Source of the DNA: a virus
IMG/VR virus record: IMGVR_UViG_3300005918_000027
Span: 1 to 56,052 of that record
DNA length: 56,052 nucleotides
Strand: one strand, 5' to 3'
Shown here: in pieces, positions 41,580 to 48,713 of the stretch
Position numbering within the stretch: position 1 is the stretch's first letter
Layout: each line of letters starts with the position of its first letter
Position numbers and translations under genes: made by a program
Notes under the pieces: model-generated
Database searches by the model: none
Told to the model about the DNA's origin: nothing
Seen by the model: the letters and a program-made list of their open reading frames with translations, nothing else

Positions 41580-42858
41580 AAGAATTAAATTGCTAGTTTG
41601 CCCGTCAGATGTGCAAGGCGTCGGGCATTTTCGCTCAATCTGGATGGCTCAGCAACTTAGGAAATCCCACAAAGAGGAGCTCCAAATTAAGATTGATGTC
41701 ACTCCTGATTTTACCAATATAAACTACCTGTCATCATTTGATATAATTCATTTCCACAGACAGCTTGGGCCATTTGAAGCATCTGAGAAACTATTCGCGG
41801 AGCTTCAATCCAAAGGGACTGTGCTGGTGATGGATATTGACGACTTCTGGAGTCCGCCTCCAACTCACCCTCTTTATGATTTGGTGAAAGCTGAAAAAAT
41901 TGACAAGCATATAGAGAACAATTTGAAACTTGTTGATTGGGTCACTACGACCACAGAGATTTTTGCAGAAAAAATCAAAGAGGTCAATAAAAATGTGGTT
42001 GTGATTCCGAACGCTGTAAACCCCGAAGCTAAGATGTGGAGGAGTGAAGCGGTTCCAAACCCTACTGACCGTACAAGAGTTGCTTGGATTGGTGGGTCAT
42101 CTCACTTACATGACTTGTTTCTTCTGCGTGACTCAATGGAGATGCTTAATAAGGACCAAGAGCTGAAGGATAAGACACAGATTGTAATGTGTGGATTTGA
42201 TACCAGAGGTAATCTGACCAGCATCGACGACAATGGGAACAGGCACGAAAGACCTATCCAACCACACGAGACGATTTGGATGCAATTCGAAAGAATATTT
42301 ACAGCAGACTACCAGATTCTAAAAGAGGACAAGGAGTATTTTAACTGGCTGTATAAAATTAAAAATGAAAAGTATCCAAACATGGATGAAAAACCATATT
42401 TGAGACGCTGGACTTTACCTTTAAAAACATATGCAACCCATTACGACCATTGTGATGTTTGTTTAGCTCCTCTAGTAGACCATTACACTCAACAAGTAGG
42501 TCAGGGCCAGAAGGCGAAAATAGTTAAGCGACCTCACATTTTCAATAAAGTAAAATCTGAGTTGAAAGTTATTGAAGCGGGTGTTAAAAGAAAAGCGCTA
42601 ATCGCGCAAGATTTCGGAATCTATTCTAAGACTATTAAAGACGGCGAGACGGGTATTTTGGTTAAGAACAACAAAAAGGGGTGGTATAACGCCATTAAGC
42701 AGGTTGTCGATGACCCTGGGTACCGACAGGAGCTTGCAGACAATCTTCACGACTGGGTGATGGATGAATATTCCATCGATAGAATTAATGGAATCAGAGC
42801 AAGTTTCTACGAGCAAGTTTACGAGGGAATGAAACAAAAAGACAAAATCATCGTATAG
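41569..42858 (+). CDS. GT4-like glycosyltransferase
   Basis: The 429-residue GT-B-like protein has SDVQGVGHFRSIWMAQQLRK at the N-terminus, DIIHFHRQLGPFE and VVVIPNAVNPEAKMW in the hinge, and KVIEAGVKRKALIAQDFGIY plus GETGILVKNNKKGW in the donor domain. It is separate from the main glycan cluster and sits beside the endonuclease remnant and the S24-like gene. Confidence 0.75.
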   Translation: MENKRIKLLVCPSDVQGVGHFRSIWMAQQLRKSHKEELQIKIDVTPDFTNINYLSSFDIIHFHRQLGPFEASEKLFAELQSKGTVLVMDIDDFWSPPPTHPLYDLVKAEKIDKHIENNLKLVDWVTTTTEIFAEKIKEVNKNVVVIPNAVNPEAKMWRSEAVPNPTDRTRVAWIGGSSHLHDLFLLRDSMEMLNKDQELKDKTQIVMCGFDTRGNLTSIDDNGNRHERPIQPHETIWMQFERIFTADYQILKEDKEYFNWLYKIKNEKYPNMDEKPYLRRWTLPLKTYATHYDHCDVCLAPLVDHYTQQVGQGQKAKIVKRPHIFNKVKSELKVIEAGVKRKALIAQDFGIYSKTIKDGETGILVKNNKKGWYNAIKQVVDDPGYRQELADNLHDWVMDEYSIDRINGIRASFYEQVYEGMKQKDKIIV

Positions 42859-42915
42859 TTAGGTATAACTACATGAGAACAAAGATACAGCTTAGATAAG
42901 AAAATAAAATGATTA

Positions 42916-43110
42916 GTGAGAAGAAACTATAAAATAGAAAGGCTGGAGAACGGTGAAACGTTTACCACAAAAGAACGAGGGAACTCAATGGTTCCTTTGA
43001 TTCATTCAAACCAAGAACACGTCCTGGCTCCATTAGAACTAAGTAATGCAAAAGTAGGCGACATTGTCTATTGCAAAGTAAGAGGAGGGCTTTACACAAA
43101 TTATCACACT
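42916..43110 (+). CDS. S24/LexA-like small protein, 5' part of a split gene
   Basis: From a GTG at 42916 the frame reads a small S24-like core, RGNSMVPLIHSNQEH followed by KVGDIVYCKVRGGLYTN, and then runs into sequence that no longer fits. The continuation VKALDPQKGCLIGNN is found 1.25 kb downstream in a compatible frame. The Ser of GNSM is the usual S24 nucleophile. Phage proteins of this type are short (about 100 residues). The gene is either interrupted by an intron or broken by an insertion. Confidence 0.55.
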
Positions 43111-43195
43111 CTCCCCTCTTCTTGTGCGCCGCCCTTCTTCCATCGATGAAAGCTGTACTCTAAGCTCTCTCTATTTTTTTGGCTTATGAGTTTCA

Positions 43196-43327
43196 TTAAA
43201 AACCTTCTTCGATATAGTCCATACTATCGTATATCTCACTTAGATATTCTCTGTTTATAGAAATTCCAACTTTCAACTTATCTGAATTTCTTTCACCAAC
43301 TTCCTCCAGGGTATCCGATAATCTCAA
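43196..43327 (-). CDS. small overlapping frame, doubtful
   Basis: A 43-residue frame from a TTG, LSDTLEEVGERNSDKLKVGI and onward, overlapping the lipoprotein-like gene in a shifted frame. It looks coding (charged, helical) but has no ATG. It may be the displaced 3' part of the lipoprotein-like gene or a nested gene. Confidence 0.25.
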   Translation of the reverse strand: MRLSDTLEEVGERNSDKLKVGISINREYLSEIYDSMDYIEEGF

Positions 43328-43388
43328 CCAGAAGCTCGCACCCTATAAAGAGCAGTACTGTTAAAATTGTAAATATTAATGTTTTCAT
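43293..43388 (-). CDS. tiny lipoprotein-like protein
   Basis: 31 residues, MKTLIFTILTVLLFIGCELL and onward: a hydrophobic signal followed by a lipobox-like FIGC. Small lipoproteins with a nested partner frame recall Rz1-type spanin subunits, but the length is short and no match is claimed. It lies inside the element that splits the S24 gene. Confidence 0.3.
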   Translation of the reverse strand: MKTLIFTILTVLLFIGCELLVEIIGYPGGSW

Positions 43389-43494
43389 GATTTTATTTTA
43401 ATATACGTGGTTATTAGAAAAAAGTTTCTACGAGTGTAAAAATTTACAGCACTGTTCACTGTGAAGTACGAGGACGACTACATGTTATTTTTAC

Positions 43495-43502
43495 TTATTT
43501 AT
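43495..43502 (+). promoter_or_regulatory. late-promoter-like octamer before the GIY-YIG gene
   Basis: TTATTTAT lies 15 nt before the ATG at 43518, inside the inserted element. It suggests the endonuclease is expressed late from its own promoter. Confidence 0.5.
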
Positions 43503-43517
43503 AGGTAAAATACATGC

Positions 43518-44354
43518 ATGATAATCTACAAAACAACGAACGTAATAAATAAAAAAATCTACATAGGGCAAGACTCAAATGACAATCCTAAATATTTAGG
43601 GTCGGGGTTACTTCTTCATAAAGCGATTAAGAAATATGGAAAAGATAATTTTAAAAAGGAAGTGCTAGAGGTTTGTTCCGACAGAAAGTGTTTAAATAAG
43701 CAGGAAATATATTGGATTAAATTTTATAAAGCGACTGACAAGGAAATTGGATACAATATATCTGAAGGCGGAACTGGTGGTAAATTAGTTCTTGTTGAGG
43801 GTAAAAAAGGTAAAACTTATGAAGAATACTATGGAGAGAAGAAAGCGAAAGAGCTAAAGGCTCTTTTTTCTAAAATTAGAAAAGGAAAAAAAAGAAAATA
43901 CGTCAATATAACAGCTGAGGAAGTAGGTAAAAAGGTAGGCAAAGCATTAAAAGGGAGAAAAGTATCCAATGAATGTAAGGGTAAAATTAGTAATACGCTA
44001 AAGAAGTATTTTCAAACAGAAAAAGGGATTAAATCAAGAAAAAGCATTAGCGGATTTCACACTGGAAGAAAACATAGTGAAGAAAGTAATAAAAAAAGAA
44101 GTGACGCCATGAAAGGGAGACGGCCAAAAATAATGGACATTCACCCCAGTGCTCGATATTGGTTTTTTTATGACAATAAAAATAAACTAATTTTCGAAAC
44201 ACTTGGAGATAAAAAGCATGCCTTAGAAAAGCTAAAAACAAATCAAAGAAAATTAGTGACTTTTGATAATTTGAACGATTGCTTAAATTATAAATTAGAA
44301 GACAGTAAGCATTTTAAAGTTTTTTATAAAAAGTATTATAAAAAGAAAACCTAA
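43518..44354 (+). CDS. GIY-YIG homing endonuclease with NUMOD3 repeats
   Basis: The 278-residue protein has an N-terminal GIY-YIG-type domain (MIIYKTTNVINKKIYIGQDS, with ELYWI-like QEIYWIKFYK) and NUMOD3-like DNA-contacting repeats: EEYYGEKKAKELKALFSKIR and GFHTGRKHSEESNKKRSDAM. Such enzymes cut a target gene and move the sequence that carries them. The interrupted S24-like gene is the obvious target. It is rich in lysine and very AT-rich. Confidence 0.82.
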   Translation: MIIYKTTNVINKKIYIGQDSNDNPKYLGSGLLLHKAIKKYGKDNFKKEVLEVCSDRKCLNKQEIYWIKFYKATDKEIGYNISEGGTGGKLVLVEGKKGKTYEEYYGEKKAKELKALFSKIRKGKKRKYVNITAEEVGKKVGKALKGRKVSNECKGKISNTLKKYFQTEKGIKSRKSISGFHTGRKHSEESNKKRSDAMKGRRPKIMDIHPSARYWFFYDNKNKLIFETLGDKKHALEKLKTNQRKLVTFDNLNDCLNYKLEDSKHFKVFYKKYYKKKT

Positions 44355-44358
44355 CCTG

Positions 44359-44469
44359 GTCAAAGCTTTAGACCCGCAAAAAGGTTGTTTGATTGGAAAT
44401 AATAAAGGCGGTACAAACGGGTGGACTCGACAAGTATACGGAAAGGTTACTGAAGTTCTTCCTCAATAG
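44359..44469 (+). CDS. S24/LexA-like small protein, 3' part of the split gene
   Basis: The frame VKALDPQKGCLIGNNKGGTN followed by GWTRQVYGKVTEVLPQ ends at the TAG at 44467-44469. IGNN-x-G-x3-GW is the usual C-terminal region of small S24-like phage proteins. It overlaps the convergent 44447 gene by 23 bases. See the 5' part at 42916. Confidence 0.55.
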   Translation, partial: VKALDPQKGCLIGNNKGGTNGWTRQVYGKVTEVLPQ

Positions 44470-44761
44470 ACTCTTCCCTCGGCGCTGGCTTATTCAAAAG
44501 CACTCTCAGGGCCGAAACGGATTTCATAAACTCTTGCTTATCGTCAGCGTCGCCAGCATCAAGCATGCTTACGGTATTTTCCTCTAGTTGTCTGTAAAAT
44601 ACATCTGGAGCTTCGAACGTTTTCTGCTCAAACAACTCTCCTGAGACGTGGTCGAAGAAATTGTTCAGGCACATATTTAAAACTTTCGTCTTATCCTTCC
44701 CTTTTTTTCCAGCTATCTCAAGAATCTCTAGAATTTGTTCTGCATGCTTCGTTGCGTCCAT
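44447..44761 (-). CDS. small helical protein
   Basis: A 104-residue acidic helical protein (MDATKHAEQILEILEIAGKK). The ATG at 44761 is preferred; the longer frame to 44809 runs into the terminator of the vWA gene. It overlaps the S24-like 3' part. The function is unknown. Confidence 0.6.
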   Translation of the reverse strand: MDATKHAEQILEILEIAGKKGKDKTKVLNMCLNNFFDHVSGELFEQKTFEAPDVFYRQLEENTVSMLDAGDADDKQEFMKSVSALRVLLNKPAPREESIEEELQ

Positions 44762-44790
44762 TTTTATAATATTAATTTTCAAATATAGCG

Positions 44791-44828
44791 AAAAACAAAA
44801 AGGCCTCACATTTCTGCAAGGCCTTTTA
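44791..44828 (-). terminator. rho-independent terminator after the large vWA gene
   Basis: AAAAGGCCT pairs with AGGCCTTTT around a 12-base loop and, read on the minus strand, is followed by a T-rich tract. It lies between the vWA stop (44847) and the 44761 gene. Confidence 0.7.
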
Positions 44829-44846
44829 TTTTAAAACTTTTCAACT

Positions 44847-47144
44847 TTAAATCTTGATTGCAGACATCTTGTCTTCAAGAATAAACTTGCGCTCCTGGTT
44901 GTCCACCTCAAGCGTAAGCTCTTTGTCGTCTCTCGACTCCAAATCCGTGAACCAGCTCTTTCCGACAATAGTCAAGAACTTCGTTCTAGAAATACTGTTC
45001 TCCAGGTCACGTTTTTCCTTTCTGATTAACTCCGACTTGTTGTCAATCCAATCTTGAATCATGTTTGTGCGCTTTGTGTCATCCATCGATTCAACCATTT
45101 TATAGAATTCAGAAAACTCCTTGATGTGTGGTTCGAGAATTTCTTCTCTCTCAGTAAGCGGCTTGCTTGCCTCAAACTTCTCAACAACTCCCTTAGCGGA
45201 AGGAAGAGAAGATAGTTTGTCGATTTTAACCTCCATCGTATTCACCATCGCTTCCTCAGTTGTTGGAGTCAAAGTTACTTTAGGGTTGAATCCATAAGAA
45301 CTAATTCCAATCTCTTTCAACCACGCAGTAGCTTCTTCACCATAAGTGTCAGCGAATGATTTCGATGCACCGTCTAGGTAACACTTCTTGTAGTAGTTGA
45401 ATACTGAGTTTCTCGCTTTCAACTTGGTAAGAGCGTAATGGTTTCTGAACAACTCCTCGGCGGATGCTTCTCTAACCATTTTCTGATTGATAACTGGAAG
45501 ACTTGAAAAGTCTAAGTCATAAACAGAATTAGCGTTGTAGATTTCATCTTTAAGGAGTCCGTTGTCCTGGAGTTTTTCGAATGTATCCGAATCCAATGAT
45601 ACTGGAAGGATATATGTGTGAATCACTCCGTCTTTAATGATGTTGTAGTTACGAAATATGTTCGTGTCAAACCTTTCTGGTAAACCAAAACTGTTTGTTG
45701 GAAGACTTACGTAGCCTTTATACGTCACTTGAACAGAAAGGTTTGCTCTTTTGTTATTCCACGTGAGTGAAGTAATTGGGAAGCCTTTGTCTTTGTCTTC
45801 GTTGATGAAGCCAATTTTGTTGTCTTTGATTTTTTGCAACATAGACATTGCATCATCAATCTTATTCTCAGAGAGAAGTAAGTCAACTTGTTCTCTATCC
45901 GTGTCTGAAACGTCTTTGCGCTCAGTTTTTCTAGACATGCGCTTGTACTTCATTTGAGAAGGATACCATTTAGCGTCCTCAGAAGTCATTAAGTCGTCAA
46001 TCATGTCCATGACACAATAAGCATCTTCTGCAGGCTCCAAGTCTGGGTTATATCCATCCCTGAACATTTTTTCAGGGTCTTGCATCGTTGCCATCAACTC
46101 AGCTTCAAGCTCGTTGATTTTCTGAGTACCAAAAGTGTTTGCTTTTCTTACAATGAAATATGCGTCACCCACTACTCTAAGCATGTCAGAGATTGTGTTG
46201 AAGTCGTTACTTCTTGAGTAAGCCATCATACCAGCGTACATCGGTTGTAAGATGTTAGAGTACGCATCTGGGGTTCCTGATGCAAGTTTATAGTCCACGG
46301 TATCGATTTCCGTCGAAGTACGCGGCGCTGAGCTTGTCATGTAAGATACAGTGCTGATTGATTCTGGGTCAACGAAAACTTCGTTGTCAGAGTTTACTTT
46401 GTAAGAGATGACATTTCCTTCGTCGTCATACGAGTAAGCAAAGCCATCAATGGCGTTCTCTGAGAGAGTAACATACTTTCTCGCTGACATCATTTTCTGA
46501 GTAAACTGCTTTTCCATGTACGGCTCGTAGTCTTGGAAGTCTTCTGCGAAGATGTGTGCTCCACCAACCTCAGTAGCCATCTTGTTTAACAAGTCTTTGT
46601 TGCAGTAGTAACCGTACTCAACAATCGTAGCCGAAGCCAGGTTTGGAGCAATTTCACTTACTGATTCTAGAATTTGGCTCTCGCTCCATCCGTTGTCATA
46701 ACCATCTGTCAAAAAGAATAGCGAGTAAAGCTTGCCTGAATTTCTCTCTCTATCGTTGTTAATTAGGGCCTGAGCTTCTTGTAGTGGTTCACAGAATGTT
46801 GTAAGTCCACGTGAAGTAAGTTGTGAATCAATAAGTTTTTTAAGGTTTTTAAGACTTGTGTCGCTTTTGACCTGGAAGTCTTCAACAAGTACGCCGTACT
46901 GCCCTTTTCCAGAAAACCAGATGATTGAGACCGAATCTGTATCTCTTAGTAGGGTTGAGATTTTGTTGTATAGGTCTTTTCTGATTTCCAATAATTCATT
47001 CCACATCGAACCTGAACAGTCGATTATAAAAAGATGGTGAGTAGGCGACGCCGTTGGCTTTATGTCCCTGGGTGTGTCTGTTGTGAATTCTTCACTCAAA
47101 AGAAATCGACCATCCTTTAATTTAGTGTGTTTATAATTAGCCAT
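44847..47144 (-). CDS. large von Willebrand factor A domain protein
   Basis: A 765-residue protein with an N-terminal vWA domain (residues ~35-215). MIDAS residues are FIIDCSGSMW, a Thr in RGLTTFCEPLQ and Asp in LFFLTDGYDNGW. The rest is long and mainly helical, with many charged segments (KTERKDVSDTDREQVDLLLS), and has no recognised catalytic motif. It stands alone between two terminator or promoter gaps and is a second vWA protein in the window. It may act as a binding scaffold in head or host interactions. Confidence 0.8.
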   Translation of the reverse strand: MANYKHTKLKDGRFLLSEEFTTDTPRDIKPTASPTHHLFIIDCSGSMWNELLEIRKDLYNKISTLLRDTDSVSIIWFSGKGQYGVLVEDFQVKSDTSLKNLKKLIDSQLTSRGLTTFCEPLQEAQALINNDRERNSGKLYSLFFLTDGYDNGWSESQILESVSEIAPNLASATIVEYGYYCNKDLLNKMATEVGGAHIFAEDFQDYEPYMEKQFTQKMMSARKYVTLSENAIDGFAYSYDDEGNVISYKVNSDNEVFVDPESISTVSYMTSSAPRTSTEIDTVDYKLASGTPDAYSNILQPMYAGMMAYSRSNDFNTISDMLRVVGDAYFIVRKANTFGTQKINELEAELMATMQDPEKMFRDGYNPDLEPAEDAYCVMDMIDDLMTSEDAKWYPSQMKYKRMSRKTERKDVSDTDREQVDLLLSENKIDDAMSMLQKIKDNKIGFINEDKDKGFPITSLTWNNKRANLSVQVTYKGYVSLPTNSFGLPERFDTNIFRNYNIIKDGVIHTYILPVSLDSDTFEKLQDNGLLKDEIYNANSVYDLDFSSLPVINQKMVREASAEELFRNHYALTKLKARNSVFNYYKKCYLDGASKSFADTYGEEATAWLKEIGISSYGFNPKVTLTPTTEEAMVNTMEVKIDKLSSLPSAKGVVEKFEASKPLTEREEILEPHIKEFSEFYKMVESMDDTKRTNMIQDWIDNKSELIRKEKRDLENSISRTKFLTIVGKSWFTDLESRDDKELTLEVDNQERKFILEDKMSAIKI

Positions 47145-47256
47145 GTGATGTATTGATTTTGTTTAATTTGTGTGTTATAATTCTAACGAAAATCAATATT
47201 TTTATCCACAAAGCAGCCCTATTGCTTCAATGGGTTTTCTTTTTCTCTTTTGTCAG

Positions 47257-47264
47257 TTATTTAT
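47257..47264 (+). promoter_or_regulatory. late-promoter-like octamer before the 47277 gene
   Basis: TTATTTAT lies 12 nt before the ATG at 47277. It argues that a possible TTG start at 47250, upstream of the motif, is not used. Confidence 0.5.
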
Positions 47265-47276
47265 GAAAAACACGCA

Positions 47277-48104
47277 ATGATGAAGATGACTTCACTAAAC
47301 TTCGGAGTATTAAAGGAATCAATCGCTAAAAAGGCATCTGTCGAACTATCTAGAGGATACGAGGGTGACACTCTTATGCGATTTATGGAAACTGTAAAAA
47401 AGAGTCCTTCTCTGAAAAGACAGCATTTTATTTATAAAAACATTGAGATGGCTAAGCCGTTTGAGAAAGAGAGTCTTGCTGAGAGGTTTCTTAATCAGAA
47501 TTTAACTTTAATTAAAAGCCTTAAGTGGCACAAGATTACTGCTGAGAATTTAAAGCTTAGAACAAATCTTCTTGGAGCTCCAGATAAATCAACTGTTACA
47601 GCACGCGAAGACAAAAGAGGTTTGTATGAGGCAATTAACACACTAATTGAATCTAACACAAACACTGCTTTCAACGATTTTGAGTCAGAAGCAAATGCTT
47701 ACAGTGAAATAATTACCCATCTTACACGAGAAGTAAAAGAAGAATCTTCTAAGAGCGACGAAATAGCAACTCATCCTAAACTTGGTAAAGCTTGGGAATA
47801 CATCACAAAAAATGCTGTATCAAACTTTAACGAAAGATTTTCTCACTTAAATGAAGACGAGCAACAGTTGTTTAAGGTTCTCACTGCAGAAGGAGAGCAG
47901 AGAATAACTTATATAAAAACACTTAGAGAGGAAACTCGAAAAAATCTTCAAAGGAAACTAGATGTGTGCACATTAAGAGAAGACATCACTTTGCTTGAGA
48001 CGTTTAAAGAAAAGCTTATGCGAGAAGTTGGGGCTGAAATTTTAGTGAGTGACGAGTACATTTTTCACGTAGCAGACTTAAACCAGACGCTTAAGAAATT
48101 ATAA
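47277..48104 (+). CDS. unknown helical protein of the head module
   Basis: A 275-residue, highly charged helical protein, MMKMTSLNFGVLKESIAKKA at its start. The ATG at 47277 is chosen because the promoter octamer lies just upstream; two further ATGs follow. The genome position just before gp21, gp22 and gp23 suggests a head or portal-adjacent role, but no family was recognised. Confidence 0.6.
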   Translation: MMKMTSLNFGVLKESIAKKASVELSRGYEGDTLMRFMETVKKSPSLKRQHFIYKNIEMAKPFEKESLAERFLNQNLTLIKSLKWHKITAENLKLRTNLLGAPDKSTVTAREDKRGLYEAINTLIESNTNTAFNDFESEANAYSEIITHLTREVKEESSKSDEIATHPKLGKAWEYITKNAVSNFNERFSHLNEDEQQLFKVLTAEGEQRITYIKTLREETRKNLQRKLDVCTLREDITLLETFKEKLMREVGAEILVSDEYIFHVADLNQTLKKL

Positions 48105-48140
48105 ATTTGATTTTTTAGAAACTCATTACTATATTATGTA

Positions 48141-48662
48141 ATGAGCAGAGTAATTGAAAGAGCCGCAAGAGAGTTAGCAGTTCCATCAGTGGAATTAAAT
48201 AATTCTAAAGTAAAAGTAAAGATTGGAGCAACTGAAAAACGTGATGCCCCAACTACGGTTTATATTCAAGTAAGTTTTTGGACGAAACCAGCACCAAAGC
48301 ACGTCAACATGTCAAATCAAGAGTTACATCGACTTATTGATAAAAACATAAACAGAGCTTTTAAAAGCTCTGCTTCTAAAGAGCTTGAACAGCATTATTA
48401 TTTTACAAAGCCAAAAGACAATATCACAATTTGGAATATTCCAGATAACTTGAATTATAACTCTAAAAGAAATTACATCTCTCTAGAGTTGTATCTCCAC
48501 ACACTAAACACCGACAGCAAAAATGAGAGCTATCCGCTCCATTCTAAGAAAGACAGAAGGTTGTACGAGTCTGCCTTAGACATAGCTAATGTGTTTGCCG
48601 ACTCAGCTTTCTTCCAAGGTGAGGGAGACTTCCAAATATTCAAAACCGCATCTCAAGTCTAA
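48141..48662 (+). CDS. unknown protein before gp21
   Basis: A 173-residue protein (SRVIERAARELAVPSVELNN; NMSNQELHRLIDKNINRAFK). There is no recognised family or membrane segment. It lies 36 nt after its neighbour and 51 nt before the prohead protease gene, so a head-assembly role is likely by position. Confidence 0.6.
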   Translation: MSRVIERAARELAVPSVELNNSKVKVKIGATEKRDAPTTVYIQVSFWTKPAPKHVNMSNQELHRLIDKNINRAFKSSASKELEQHYYFTKPKDNITIWNIPDNLNYNSKRNYISLELYLHTLNTDSKNESYPLHSKKDRRLYESALDIANVFADSAFFQGEGDFQIFKTASQV

Positions 48663-48688
48663 AGGGCTGCATTCTGCGAATTTCCAAT

Positions 48689-48696
48689 CTATTTAT
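48689..48696 (+). promoter_or_regulatory. late-promoter-like octamer before gp21
   Basis: CTATTTAT lies 17 nt before the gp21 ATG, the same spacing as at gp25. Confidence 0.55.
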
Positions 48697-48713
48697 GGGA
48701 AACACAGAATGCT

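Larger units (their letters stand above)
43111..44358 (+). mobile_element. insertion splitting the S24-like gene; candidate group I intron
   Basis: Removing 43111-44358 rejoins the two S24 parts in frame (...NYHT-VKALD...). The 5' part then ends in T and the element ends in G, the rule for group I introns, but no convincing P1, P7 or R/S core was found by eye, so a simple homing-gene insertion is equally possible. It holds a GIY-YIG endonuclease gene with its own promoter octamer and, on the minus strand, a small lipoprotein-like frame. Confidence 0.45.

Noticed and set aside
43206-43222. A GATATAGTCC motif like the S segment of group I introns
   Set aside because: It precedes the endonuclease gene, and no matching R segment (GACTA-type) or P1 pairing lies in the right order. 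The same bases read on the minus strand encode a small frame, so a chance match is likely.
47250-47276. A TTG start for the 47277 gene
   Set aside because: It would start upstream of the promoter octamer; ATG at 47277 lies at the usual distance from the octamer.
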